Shown piece by piece: positions 22,165 to 33,260 of a stretch of 64,000 nt of DNA. The notes below the pieces were generated by a model that was not told the origin of the DNA, made no database searches, and worked only from the letters and a program-made list of their open reading frames with translations. The stretch is from the NCBI RefSeq assembly GCF_964355755.1, contig NC_092672.1:17606501-17670500 (forward strand), in the 5' to 3' direction. The position numbers and the translations under genes are program-made. The stretch is from Antedon mediterranea. Taxonomy: Eukaryota > Echinodermata > Crinoidea > Comatulida > Antedonidae. Numbering within the stretch: position 1 is the first letter of the stretch; every line of letters begins with the position of its first letter.

Positions 22165-25100
22165 ATTTACCTCCGCCAAGGAGGTATATGTAATCGGTAG
22201 CGTGTGTTTGTTTGTTTGTTTGTTTGTTAGCAGGATTACTCAAAAAGTAATTACAAGATCTTTACCAAAATGAATAGACAGATAGATATGTGGTCAAGGA
22301 CCATTCCATTAAATTTTGGGACCACAGTCCCAATTCTGGACCACTTTTTAGTATACTTTTTTAGACCTGCTAGTGTTAAAAGATAGGACAGAATTTTTCA
22401 AAAGCTGGCGAGCAGTCTTAAAGTAACAAGTAAACTGAAATTGCATTTTCTTGAGAACTACTTGTCCAAAAAACTTCATTTTTGAACAAGAGGCAAGAGT
22501 TATAATTTTTGATTTGTAATTTTAAAACATAATTTGATTTTAATGTGCACGTTTTTTGATGCGAGTAGTTTAAAAAACCTATTTCTTTTCAAATTCACTC
22601 GTTTGATTTTCGCGTTGCTGTTCTATTGTTAGTCAACTGAAGCTATTGTTAATTGAAAGGCTTGTTACATAACCATTACACCAAACTCGCATACGGGTCA
22701 TTCCATGTCAAATCACCCAATGGGTTAAACCCTACTTTCTTCAAATTTGCTCAAATTTGGTTTTTGGGTTATTTTTAGCTAAAAAACCTGAAATTTTTAA
22801 TTTGAGCGCCATACGACCAACGGTTCGCGCGCTACGCGCCGTCGTTTCTTTGCGATTTTGCGCAAAATCGACGCAGCGGGCTATACTTAAATGACCGTAT
22901 CTTCATAACGTGTGGACCGATTTTGTTTTGACAGGTATCTTTGGAAAGCTAATTGTTAAAGCTATCCAAATCTTCTATTTACTTTTGAGATAGAACTATT
23001 TAAAAGATGTATAACTTATTCTATTCCATTTGACCTAGGATTTGACCTTGTGGGACAAATTTTTTTTAGATGAAATTTTGTGAAAATTATCTCCTACATG
23101 ATATTTACATAATATAAAAAAATTGGAGATATATTATTTTTTGTTTGCTTTCTAGCTCATTTCAAAGTTGGCTTACTTCAACAATTCTGGTATTTCTATA
23201 CAGTGTAGATGTATTGTCGACATTATATCACTACCAAATTTACCTCTTAATACTATGGGTTTCACTGTCAGATTATTTAAGACTATAACAATGCTTTAAT
23301 TATATTTTCATGCTTCATACAAAATAATTATTACTTAGGTAAACATCTGTACACCATTTGACTACCCCATTTGGTTAGCCAAGGATGTACCATCAGTTTA
23401 TGGCACTCTTTTCACACTTTCAAGCAAATTGAATCTTGAATTTTTTTTGTTTGATGATATAAACTTTGAAACATTGATTGTTCTTTGCTGTTAATCATTA
23501 TTTTACATTTTTGTTCATTGTATTTTGTTCACTTATTTCTTCACTCATAATTAGGTTATAATTACGTTATAAACGGCATGGACCGGGGTGACGATACGTG
23601 GGTTGGGACAAGTAGGGTCCAGTCATTTCAAGTAAAAATTGCCCCGATCCATGCCGTCTAGCTGCCATTTTATGCAATTTTAAAACATTACTACAATTTT
23701 AACATTTTTATAAAAAATGCAATATAAATGCATAAATTTATAGGGCTATAATTACGTTATAAAACGGCATGGACCGGGGTGACGATACATGGGTTGGGGC
23801 GACGATACATGGGTTGGGGCAAGTAGGGTCCAGTTATTGCATAAAAATACCACTTGCCCTGGTCCATGCCGTCTAGCTTCCATTTTATGCAATTTTAAAA
23901 CGTTACTACAATTTAAATTTTTTTTATAAAAAATGCAATATAAATGCATGATATATAGGGCTATAATTACATTATAAACGGCATGGACCGGGGTGATGAT
24001 ACATGGGTTAGGGCAAGTAGGGTAAACTCATTTCAGAAAAATACCACTTGCCCAGGTCCATGCCGTCTAGCTGCCATTTTATGCAATTTTAAAACATAAC
24101 TACAATTTTAACATTTTTATAAAAAATGCAATATAACCACATAAATTTATAGGGCTATAATTACGTTATAAAACGGCATGGACCGGGGTGACGATACATG
24201 GGTTGGGGCAAGTGGTAATTTTATGCATTGACTACTACTACTTGCCCTAACCAATGTATCGTCACCCCGGTCCATGCCGTTTATAACGTAATTATAGCCT
24301 TATAAATCATGTGGTTATATTGCATTTTTTACAAAAACGTAAAATTGTAGTAACGTTTTAAAATTGCATAAAATGGCAGCTAGACGGCATGGACCAGGGC
24401 AAGTGGTATTTTTATGCAATGACTGGACCCTACTTGCCCCAACCCATGTATCGTCACCCCAGTCCATGCCGTTTTATAACGTAATTATAGCCCTATAAAT
24501 TGATGTGGTTATATTGCATTTTTTATAAAAAATGTTAAAATTGTAGTAATGTTGTAAAATTGCATAAAATGGCAGCTAGACGGCATGGACCAGGGCAAGT
24601 GGTATTTTTACTTGAAATTACTGGACCCTACTTGCCCCAACCCACGTATCGTCACCCCGGTCCATGCCGTTTATAACGTAATTATAGCCTAATTATGAGT
24701 GAAGAAATAAGTGAACAAAATACAATGAACAAAAATGTAAAATAATGATTAACAGCAAAGAACAATCAATGTTTCAAAGTTTATATCATCAAACAAAAAA
24801 AATTCAAGATTCAATTTGCTTGAAAGTGTGAAAAGAGTGCCATAAACTGATGGTACATCCTTGGCTAACCAAATGGGGTAGTCAAATGGTGTACAGATGT
24901 TTACCTAAGTAATAATTATTTTGTATGGAGCATGAAAATATAATTAAAGCATTGTTATAGTCTTAAATAATCTGACAGTGAAACCCATAGTATTAAGAGG
25001 TAAATTTGGTAGTGATATAATGTCGACAATACATCTACACTGTATAGAAATACCAGAATTGTTGAAGTAAGCCAACTTTGAAATGAGCTAGAAAGCAAAC

Positions 25101-25711
25101 AAAAAATAATATATCTCCAATTTTTTTATATTATGTAAATAACATGTAGGAGATAATTTTCACAAAATTTCATCTAAAAAAAATTTGTCCCACAAGGTCA
25201 AATCCTAGGTCAAATGGAATAGAATAAGTTATACATCTTTTAAATAGTTCTATCTCAAAAGTAAATAGAAGATTTGGATAGCTTTAACAATTAGCTTTTC
25301 AAAGATACCTGTCAAAACAAAATCGGTCCACACGTTACGAAGATACGGTCATTTAAGTATAGCCCGCCTCGTCGATTTTGCGCAAAATCGCAAAGAAACG
25401 ACGGCGCGTAGCGCGCGAACCGTTGGTCGTATGGCACTCAAATTAAAAATTTCAGGTTTTTTGGCTAAAAATAACCCAAAAACCAAATTTGAGCAAATTT
25501 GAAGAAAGTAGGGTTTAAAATGTCATTTTTTTTGGGTGATTTGGTATGGAATGACCCATACACATGCTTGTAATGAAATTAGCCTAAATCACAAAGAGCA
25601 TTAAGACACACACAAATATATATATATATTTTTTTTTTACCGGAGAAATCTTATGTAGGAGAATTTTACAGTAGGCGGAGGTATGCCCTCTCGGAGTGGC
25701 TTTCTAGTTGA
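22165..25711 (+). mobile_element. CCTCCGCC-family repeat (copy 2) split by a foldback element
   Basis: The left half (22165-22690) begins ACCTCCGCCAAGGAGGTATA with (GTTT)n. The right half (25562-25711) ends GTAGGCGGAGGTATGCCCTC and CTTTCTAGTTG. Parts match 2883-3085 and 7787-8790. The word CATAACCATTACACCAAAC near 22670 is the edge of a tRNA-like segment seen more fully at 61271-61343. No protein is encoded. Confidence 0.8.
22695..25557. mobile_element. 2.86-kb foldback (palindromic) element
   Basis: The outer arms 22695-23570 and 24681-25557 are near-identical reverse complements starting GGGTCATTCCAT and ending GGAATGACCC. The inner 1.1 kb is units of about 190-215 bp built on AACGGCATGGACCGGGGTGA, four in one orientation and three inverted. 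Flanking ATAC at 22691-22694 and 25558-25561 is a likely 4-bp target duplication. No transposase is seen. The low arm divergence suggests a young insertion or ongoing gene conversion. Confidence 0.9.
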
Positions 25712-26425
25712 AATATAAGATTTGACAATATCCCATAGGAAATGGCTCTGTAGAATATCTGCTGGATCGGCTAGATGCCTCATTCATTCATGAATGATTA
25801 AAAGTAACTAAGCCAGCCTTAGTTAGGCATAGAATTCACCTTACCTTGCAAAGAATGAATGTATAATTTAAAGGCAAGTAATAACTAATTAATGAGTCAA
25901 TAAAATATTCACTTAGGCCTATGCCTTGTACATGAACAAAGGAATTTCCATCAATAATTCTACACTTTCCAGTAATATTACTTGTAGCCCGAATTAAATT
26001 ACTGATACAATAATTCGTCTTCTTCTTCGAGCCGAATCGCCGGATGTTTAGGGCACCACACTTACCAAACTGACCAATCAAAAACGGTCTTTCATCGCAT
26101 CTATAACAAAATGCCATGTATGAATACAGTAGTTTAGTCATGTCTTCGAGGGTTGAGTTCAAACCCCATGAATCTGATGTTGGATTTTTTAATTGTCACG
26201 TGAGTTGCCACACAAAAAGTTCAACAGTCAATATCAAACTCCTCTTCAATTCGCTGAAATTTATATGTCTAATGACGAGGACACGAAGAAACTAGAAAAT
26301 AACACTACAGTGTCAATATCAACATCCGTAAGGACATTATGCTCCTCTGTAGACATGTGATGCAATTTCAATCAGTCACGTTCACATATTTACATAGGCT
26401 ATATTTATAATGTTGTAATACATAC
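25712..26425 (-). other. TRIM37 intron with one unexplained ORF
   Basis: A minus-strand frame at 26162-25836 (108 residues) contains YMAFCYRCDERPFLIGQFGK and CGALNIRRFGSKKKTNYC, with several Cys and a basic patch. It is not a TRIM37 exon by sequence and I do not recognise it. Base composition is a little less AT-rich than around it. It could be a chance frame, an exon of a nested transcript, or transposon debris. Confidence 0.3.
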
Positions 26426-26545
26426 TTATCCCTGGCAGGTTGTTCTGGTCGTGTTTGTGGTGTGCATAGCTGCAATGTATCCAGTTGATTGGTCACATCT
26501 TCGGCCCATCTGCAATTAACAAGCTGGTGCATCTGTAGAGGAGCT
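26426..26545 (-). CDS. TRIM37: TRIM37 exon: RING to B-box linker
   Basis: The exon is 120 bp, acceptor TACTAG, donor GTATGT. One base completes Arg; then [39 protein letters not shown] and AA of the next Lys codon. It matches the vertebrate linker ([15 protein letters not shown]). Phases match both neighbours. Confidence 0.96.
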
Positions 26546-26734
26546 CTAGTATAAACAATAATATATATATATATACAATAATAAGATTTTACTTGATTTA
26601 AGGAATATTTATCTTTCTGTATTCTGTATGTTGGGATTTGATATTCGAATAATGCACTACCAATTCTTGTTACTGTTTAATACAAAATTACTGTATTAAT
26701 ACATCAGCCTCATCATCATGCCACCGGCCTTCTA

Positions 26735-26965
26735 TATGGAAGCATACACACCAGCCTCACAGGAGGCAAACACTATAGGCACCACAAATCATAGTATTTC
26801 TGATGACGGCCTCAATAATAGATTTCAAAGATGCTTATTACAGTGTGGGAATACACAAAGATTCACAGAAATATTTTAAAATCTCGCTACCATGAAGAGC
26901 TTTTTAAATACACAGCATAACCTAATGGTCTGTTTTTTCCCACTAACATTTTAATAAATTATTAC
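26735..26965 (+). pseudogene. Reverse-transcriptase fragment, DIRS-like
   Basis: Plus-strand frames read MTASIIDFKDAYYSVGIHKD and QKYFKI, then after a stop and shift HEELFKYTA and PNGLFF. The DAYYSV..H..H/QKY...F...PNGL pattern is the first RT motif block as found in DIRS-type and some Gypsy elements. Only about 60 residues remain, with stops, in a TRIM37 intron. Confidence 0.6.
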
Positions 26966-27339
26966 AACCACCACTTCCAGATTGAGGCAGTAGATGGGTG
27001 GAAATAGCTCAAAAATAGCATGTGAGTCAAACAAATTGCAAAAATTTGCTTTATTGTTGAAATATGTTCAAAATATGTAAGAGAATGCTGTATCTAAAAT
27101 CTACCCTTATCTGCAAATTATAAGTGGCCTAATTTGCATAAAATCAAAATGGCTTGAAATTGGTATAAGAATGTATTAAACACAAATATAAACATGTTTC
27201 CACACTTTCCCATAATTTCAGTTTAAACACTTCACACAACCAGCCAGGATTTAATGGTGTATACTGTATATGTTGTGAGGATTCCAAATATACTGTTATT
27301 AAAGTTTGGTGGTAAATTGTTCAGAATATATTTAATATT
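26966..27339. other. TRIM37 intron, nothing recognised
   Basis: AT-rich sequence between two transposon fragments. No gene, RNA or repeat family recognised. Confidence 0.45.
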
Positions 27340-27750
27340 TTATGTCCTTGGACAAGCCTTGAAACAACCAATATTGATCATATTTTCCGTCTTCAAAAAC
27401 GGGCTCTTCGTATATGCGCTAGAGTAATAGAGCAAACACAAAACATTATTTTCACAAATTTAAAATTCTTAATGTATTTGATATAAACAAACTACAAACC
27501 GCTGCTTTTATGTATTGTTCAGATTGTCTAATAATACTTTACCTCCTCACATTATTAACCTTTTTAACAGAGCTTCTGAACGTCACCATTATAATACTAG
27601 ATTTTCTTTTAAAAATTATGTACCAAGTATTAAACGTCGTTCTATTCTTTATTATGGTCCAATTATATGGAATAAACTCTCCGATAACTTGAAAAAACAA
27701 ATTCTCTTTAAATAGCTTTAAACACTGCGTAAAGAAATCTCTGGTCAATT
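27340..27750 (+). pseudogene. LINE C-terminal fragment (Jockey/CR1 group)
   Basis: One frame reads LPPHIINLFNRASERHHYNT, then RFSFKNYVPSIKRRSILYYG and PIIWNKLSDNLK. This is the usual ORF2 C-terminal pattern: H.Y.TR....Y.P.....RRS....G...WN.LP. Upstream, RLQKRALRI-like residues fit the same module. It is a 5'-truncated copy in a TRIM37 intron, antisense to the gene. Confidence 0.8.
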
Positions 27751-28079
27751 AAGATTCTGCAATCTTTTTATTCACTTACTTTGTGTGTATGTTGTAATTA
27801 ATACTTGATATTTTTATTTATAATTTAATTTAATTATTTAAGAATTATGATTTAGATTGTCTTCAAACTATTCTTTCAGTCATGCTTCGTAAATTTTTTT
27901 CAACTCAGTTAAAGGTGGCTATGACCTAAAGTTATTGTTTTAACTTATATAGTCTCCTTCCATCCATGTATTTTACGAGTGTGTGGAAAATAAAATGATT
28001 ACTGATTTACTAATGTTTGCATCTTGTTTTCTGAAGAATAGTATCTAATTTCAACGAAGAAACTAGGCCTATAGGCCTA

Positions 28080-28320
28080 GTAGATGAAGCCTGGCTTCGA
28101 GTGAGAAGAAGTAGGAAGGAACGTTCATTTTATGACCGCGAGTGTTTACACAATACAAAGTGCCGGCCCGAAGCCCACAATTGCCGGCCGGCCCAAAGCC
28201 TACTCTAGACTAGGATAAAAGTTGCGCCGGCTCGAGGTCGGCTTGGTTGTTCCCAGAGTGTTTACACTTGTACACTGTTGGCTCAGAGCCGGCCTCGGGC
28301 TCGCTAAAAGTGTAAATGGG
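28080..28320. other. GC-rich island with GCCGGCC words
   Basis: Locally GC-rich sequence with repeated GCCGGCCC, GGCTCG and three GTGTTTACAC/AGTGTAAA-like words, in the TRIM37 intron. The inverted GTGTTTACAC words near both ends suggest a small TIR element, but the ends are too poor to define it. Confidence 0.35.
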
Positions 28321-28366
28321 GTCTATGACTATCTGGACTAGGCTATATTATAAAGAAATGACTGAC

Positions 28367-28404
28367 CTGCAGTGAGGGCACTGACGCTGTTCCAAAAGCC
28401 ATCT
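28367..28404 (-). CDS. TRIM37: TRIM37 micro-exon: RING second half
   Basis: The exon is only 38 bp, acceptor TGACAG, donor GTCAGT. It encodes RWLLEQRQCPHC plus AG, completing the RING with its last Cys pair. It is too short to be seen as an ORF and was found by following the TRIM37 frame. Confidence 0.95.
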
Positions 28405-28620
28405 CTGTCAAAACAATTGAACAATTATTTTAAATAATGACCTGCTCTAAAAAATAACAGTATAAGTATAGATACAAAACATGTAAATCTAAAAAAAAAT
28501 TGAGTAACAAAAATCATTTTAAATCTAAGGTTACATACAGTACTATTATAATGCTAATTGTTCATTTATTACTTTCATACATACAAAAATTAAAAGAAAT
28601 GACGAACCAAAACAACTTAC

Positions 28621-28722
28621 CCGAATACAAATGAAACAACAAAGCTTGGAACATTGTGGACACAGACGAGCGTCTCTCAACTTTTCCATACAGATGAAAC
28701 ATCGAAACACCTCAGACAGGCT
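28621..28722 (-). CDS. TRIM37: TRIM37 exon: RING first half
   Basis: The exon is 102 bp (34 codons, phase 0 both ends), acceptor TTTGCAG, donor GTAAGT. It encodes [20 protein letters not shown], then [14 protein letters not shown]. It holds the first Cys pair (CFIC) and the central cluster. Where I recall CPHC in vertebrates, CPQC is present here. The exon with the start codon must lie further right and was not found. Confidence 0.96.
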
Positions 28723-29283
28723 CTGCAAATTTATAATTATTAATTAATAATAGTACTTTATTTGTACCATAGAGGTATTGTTTGTACATAAAGTTAAATA
28801 GTAGGGTTCCTTAGCTCCAAAAAAAGGTCAATACTTCAAATTTGGTTAGTAAGCATGAACTTTGGTATGACAACATGTAAAAAAATTTGCAACTTTTAAT
28901 ATTTGAGGACATTTAAAATTTGACCTTTGACCTCAGATAAGGCCTGATTCCTCAGAATAATAGATCTGAACCTATTGGGTGAACTAGCTGCTAAATGGAA
29001 AAGATGCATTACTATGATATTTACTGTGTTGAGCAAGAATGGGTATACTTGCACCCTCTAGCAAACTATGCCAATGTTTTTTTGCTTCCTTACAGTATAT
29101 AAATACAGTACAAATAAATTTGATGCTGTTGGCCGGAAAAAAATTGGGATGCTTGATTAGTACAGGGTCCAAAAGGTCAATATGGTCAAGGTTAAGACTT
29201 TGCGTCAACTTGGTAACTACTGGGTGTATTGGAATATTGCCAAAGTGCCAAACTACTCAGAAGACCCATATTTCTATTCACAC
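28723..29283. other. Upstream of visible TRIM37 exons, weak repeats only
   Basis: AT-rich sequence with words GGTCAATACTTCAAATTTGG and TTTGACCTTTGACCTCAG. The block 29040-29170 resembles 31980-32100 (TTGCACCCTCTAG..AAACTATG), so it is a dispersed repeat. No TRIM37 first exon was recognised. Confidence 0.45.
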
Positions 29284-29465
29284 TAAAGCGTGGTTCCCAC
29301 TAGCGACGCACCACAAGGACGTAACGCAACGCAAGTGAATTGACCAATCACAAGCGATGGCTTATTTGCTTGTGATTGCTAACTGTCTATAACTTCGCTT
29401 GTCATTGGTTAAAACGCTTGCGTTGCGTTTACGTCCTTGCGTTACGTTCAAGTGGGAACCAAGCT
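29284..29465. repeat. Short foldback MITE, about 180 bp
   Basis: Near-complete inverted repeat: the left arm has GTGGTTCCCACT, GGACGTAACGCAACGCAAG and GACCAATCACAAGCGA; the right arm has the reverse words ending GTGGGAACCAAGCTT. No coding capacity. AT-rich flanks (CTA/TAA) give no clean target duplication. Confidence 0.85.
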
Positions 29466-29903
29466 TAATCGGAAACTTTTGCCAAAAGTGGACGGAATCC
29501 ACCTTTCTGACCACTGGTCAAGAAATTGGCCATATGAATATCTCAGTATATCTCAATTGTGGTCTCAAATTACTTGCAAAGTATATGTTTGTATTTGTTT
29601 TAATGTAATAAAAATCATAATCGGTCAATAAACCCTTAATTTTGACCTTTGACATATACTGTAGCCGGCACAAACATTTTTGGCTTAGAGCACACTTCTC
29701 AGAAATTGTTGGGCGGATATGGTCGTACAGTAGTTGGTGTCAAAATACTCAGAGAAGATACATATTTCAACTTTTGCCAAAAATGACGACCGTGAAACTT
29801 AAATTTTGACCATTGGTCAACAAAATGGCCATATAAATATCTTAGCAACCACTAGTCAGAAAGTTATAATTTTAGTCCCAAATTACTAGCAATGTATTAT
29901 AAT
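29466..29903. other. AT-rich, repeated TTTGACC-type words, no gene
   Basis: Two imperfect repeats of a segment with TTTGACCTTTGAC or TTTTGACCATTGG, GGCCATAT and ATCTCAG/ATCTTAG occur near 29520-29600 and 29760-29860. No other feature seen. Confidence 0.45.
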
Positions 29904-30040
29904 TAGTTATCCGCTTAGTAGTAGCCTTCTGAATATCTTAGTGTTTCATTTTGATACCGTCGCCATGTTAAAAATTGGAATAAATGGCGGGTCCCGTAAT
30001 TTCACCTATACTGTATATGGTTTATACTGTATGACGCAAA
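29904..30040 (-). repeat. Deleted fragment of the E4 hairpin element
   Basis: It begins AGTTATCCGCTTAGTAG (end word of E4 in reverse) and goes directly to CGGGTCCCGTAATTTCACCT, which in E4 lies near its start. About 1.3 kb of the interior is missing. Neither complete hairpin remains. Confidence 0.75.
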
Positions 30041-30059
30041 ATAGACAGAATTCAGCACT

Positions 30060-31910
30060 AACAACACTATAGATATCGATGATACTTTTGATCAACCTGA
30101 TTTTGAACCCGATGTTCTTCCTCATGTCATTGCATAAAAAAGAACCAGCAAACCACATACAGCTCATGTGTGGACAGTGAAGGGTTGGATGAATCAGTTG
30201 CATGCTGCAGATTGGTTATGTTATGCCACTTCTGAAAATCGGCAAGAATTTGTAGAAAAAGTATGGTGTAGTGTGCGTCAACTGCATTCAAGTGACAAGA
30301 CAGCACAGTACGTGGTGGGGACAAAAAATGTGAATGTTTCTTGTATCATCAGAAGACCAAAACCCACAAAGCAGCTGTTGCATCACAAAGCGTTGCAGAA
30401 AAGATACAGAAACATAAACTGCCTCCTTTAGAAAAAGGTTGGCAAAAACTAGATGAACTTTCCTATGAAAAAATGGAGAAACTTTTTAATTCAGCCATGT
30501 ATTTGGCCATAATGAAAAGACCATTCTCTAAATTCCCATATCTCATATTGCTACAAAACTACAGTAGGTACATATGCAGACGACACTCAGATTTATGTAT
30601 CCATGCAGCATGACTCGCTCACAAGAATTGAGAACTGCTTCCGTGACATCAAAACATGGATGAAAAAAAACAAGCTTAAGCTCAATGATAGCAAGAGTAG
30701 ACTGATTTCATCACTTTCACTTCTTCGCAGACGGTAAAGAATCTCTGTGTACAATTGGATTGTAACTTGACAATGGACGCTCACCTGAAAACCATTGCTC
30801 GATCTGTATCTGCTTCCATTAGATACATTGGCCGACTGCGAAAGTACCTCGATCAACATAGCACAGAAAAACTTGTGCATGCGTTTGTTGGATCCAGGCT
30901 TGACTACTGTAATGCGCTTTTCATTGGTCTGAAAATTTTGCAGCATCTACAAAATACTGCTGCCCGCATAACAAGGACACGTAAATTTGACAACATCTCC
31001 CCAGTATTTGCAGATCTTCACTTGTTACCAGTACAACAACGGATACAGTACAAGGTGTTAATCCTGGCCTACAAAGCTTAGCACAATTTGGCACCTGGCT
31101 ACCTATCTGAGCTTGTGCAGAGTTACCAGACCATTAGATCTCTTAGGTCCGGTTCCCAATGCCTGCTTGTGATTCCTAGGACAAGGACATCTACCTACGG
31201 TCAGAGAGCGTTTGCAGTGGCAGCGCTAACTTTGTGGAACTCCCTACCAATCACAATCAGACAGTGCACTTCCGTTAACTTATTTAAGACTCAAGACATT
31301 CCTTTTCCAACAACCTTTTCATTAATTTAACATTTGCTGCATTTTTTATGTAAAGTGCATATAAGAACAGACTATTATTATTAAAACAAGTCTAGGCGAA
31401 ACATACACAAATGGCAGAGCAGCAAGACAATTTATTAAACATATTGCAGGTGTTTATGAGGACAACATGAAAGAGTAAATGCATGGATGTCACTATTTTA
31501 GTGTACTGTCTGATGGTAGCACGGATAGAACTGAATCTGAGAAAGAAATCGTTTATCTGGTTTTTTTTTAAATGATTGACGTACAGAATGCAAAGGCCAA
31601 TGGAGTCTTAGCTGCAATAGATGAAGCGTATCTTTCATATGGCTTCACATCGGATGAGTACAGAAAAAACCTTTTTGGTTTTGGAGTAGATGGTGCTGCA
31701 GTAAACCTCGTCAGAAATCGGAGTGTGAGCACACTACAGGAAAGCTCACCCTAGATGATCAGCATTCACTGTATGGCCCACAGATTGGAGTTGGCAATGA
31801 AGGATGTTTTCAAGGGTACATATATGGACAAAGTCAATGACACTTTAACATATAATATATTATTTCTACCGGAACTCGGTAAAGCGTGTTCGAGAAGTTA
31901 CAGAACTGGC
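30060..31910 (+). pseudogene. hAT-type transposase pseudogene, split by a LINE
   Basis: The N-terminal part (30060-30565) reads VWTVKGWMNQLHAADWL, a Cys/His-poor BED-like remnant, LPPLEKGWQKLDEL and SAMYLAIMKRPFSKFP. After the LINE the frame resumes with VLSDGSTDRTESEKEIVYLV, LFGFGVDGAAVNL and SIHCMAHRLELAMKDVF. LSDGSTD, GFG.DGA and HC.AHRLEL are typical of hAT-derived (ZNF862-like) proteins. Stops and shifts break it, and the C-terminal dimerisation region is absent. Confidence 0.82.
30570..31385 (+). pseudogene. L2/CR1-like LINE 3' half inserted in the hAT gene
   Basis: It opens with the RT catalytic box TYADDTQIYV, then RIENCFRDIKTWMKKNKLKL, RYIGRLRKYLDQHSTEKLVH, SRLDYCNALFIGL, the block LHLLPVQQRIQYKVLILAYK, and RTRTSTYGQRAFAVAALTLW with NSLP. 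The order and motifs match the RT palm and C-terminal domain of L2-type LINEs. It ends with GTGCATATAAGAAC and an ATTATTATT tail. Frameshifts near 30730 and a stop at 31081 inactivate it. Confidence 0.9.
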
Positions 31911-32109
31911 TTCAATAATAGTAAAAAACAATAATAAAAACTACTGACCTAAAAAGGTAGGCCTAGTTTAGGGAGCCAGAAAGGGGTTACCTGCACCCTC
32001 TAGAAAACTATGTTAACAATGCTTCCTTTACCGTATATCAATACAAATCAATTTTTTGTTACAGTATATTGGCCGAAAAAAATTGGGGGGGGGGGCTTGG
32101 TCAGGCAAC
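31911..32109. other. Short spacer with dispersed repeat
   Basis: It contains a copy of the block near 29040 (GCACCCTCTAG, AAACTATG, TATTGGCCG) and an 11-G run. Nothing else recognised. Confidence 0.4.
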
Positions 32110-33260
32110 AAGTATTTTTTTAGGGGAACAGACGATCTGGACCACGGACGATTGGGCCCAGCCGATTGGGCCCATTGTAAGCCTATCGGGCCCAAAGTGT
32201 GAGATGATTGGGCCCAACAAACTAAACGATCAGGCACGTTTTATTTTGGTTACAATTAAACCAACTTTTGGAATGCATTATGCCGCGCTTCAGTCTGGCT
32301 ATACATTTTTTTATCATATCTCGTGTTTTTTAAAATCGATTGGGTTTTATTGCGTCGCGCCATTTTGGCGCACTAAATACATTTTCGTGATTATTATACA
32401 TTGCGTGATCGTTTTTATTATTATTAGGTATGCCTACTGTAGATTTATTTTTTTAGACGATGAGTATTTGTTATGCAAATTATATATTTTATTTATTTTA
32501 TTACAGGCGAGGAGAGGATGTGCTTTTCCAAATTACCGTTATTGTAAAAATATGTTTATAATTATACTAATTAAATGTTTACATTGCTTAAATGTAATCA
32601 TTTTAATATAATGACCGTATAATTTACTGTGATACAATCCAGGGATTCCCCTTTAAATAAAACGTAGCATGTACACGTATGCATATCCATAGTGTCAATA
32701 TGCTACGATACAGTACAGTACATTCATCTTTCCATCAAACAGTATCATATTATAATATTCGGTTAAAACATGTACTATGGTATTCCACTTGTATTGTAGG
32801 CATTGAAAGATTGCCCCATTGGTAATAAATACTCATTATATTATATTCATTATAATTATAAACTATTTTAACTACTGTATTAATTTCCGATTTCTTTTTT
32901 TCAGAAACAACATTTTTTACAATGATTTTCAAAGAGCACACATTCATAAAACATCTTGCAACCTGTAAAATAAATTGAAAACAAACATTATATACATTAG
33001 GCCTAAATAAACATCCATCCCTTATTAAACTAACAAACATTGACCACGGAACCAATTACAACCGCAAAAGCGTATCAGCGACGCTTCATACCGAATACCA
33101 GATGTTGATTTTTATCGTTGCCAAAATAAAATCAATTTACCATATTGAACACAAGACTATCGCTACCTGCGCTAAGACGATCAAATCCGGGACGATTCGG
33201 CCCAAACATCCCACTTTGTGGGCCGAAACGTCTCACTTTAGATCAAATTCATATTCATTT
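32110..33260. repeat. Repeat with GATTGGGCCCA arrays at its ends
   Basis: The left end has four spaced ATTGGGCCCA/ATCGGGCCCA words; the right end has GATTCGGCCCA and TGGGCCGAAACG in partly inverted order. A related end is at 47890-47995. The interior is AT-rich without a recognised protein; the long frame at 32069-32611 has no motif. It looks like a TIR transposon with iterated subterminal words. Confidence 0.55.

Larger units (their letters stand above)
1711..28722 (-). other. TRIM37: TRIM37 gene, partial (7 coding exons, both ends outside)
   Basis: Seven minus-strand exons encode about 262 residues in the domain order of the E3 ubiquitin ligase TRIM37: RING, B-box, coiled coil, and the segment just before the MATH domain. 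In vertebrates TRIM37 acts in peroxisome protein turnover, centrosome control and histone H2A ubiquitination; that is family knowledge. Seen directly: every exon has an AG acceptor and GT donor, codon phases match across all six introns, and many stretches look identical to the vertebrate protein as I remember it. The first coding exon (a few residues in vertebrates) was not found to the right of 28722, and the MATH and acidic C-terminal exons lie left of the window. Introns are about 0.2, 1.9, 4.4, 2.2, 16.8 and 0.8 kb, and most are filled with transposons. Orthology is near certain; functionality is inferred from the intact frame. Confidence 0.95.

Noticed and set aside
28723-30030. Search for the first TRIM37 coding exon
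   Set aside because: No minus-strand ATG with a short acidic peptide and a matching donor could be singled out; ATG candidates near 29970 belong to the E4-type repeat.
32069-32611. 180-residue plus-strand ORF
   Set aside because: It begins in the GGGCCC repeat, is hydrophobic and low in complexity further on, and has no motif; probably chance in AT-rich repeat DNA.
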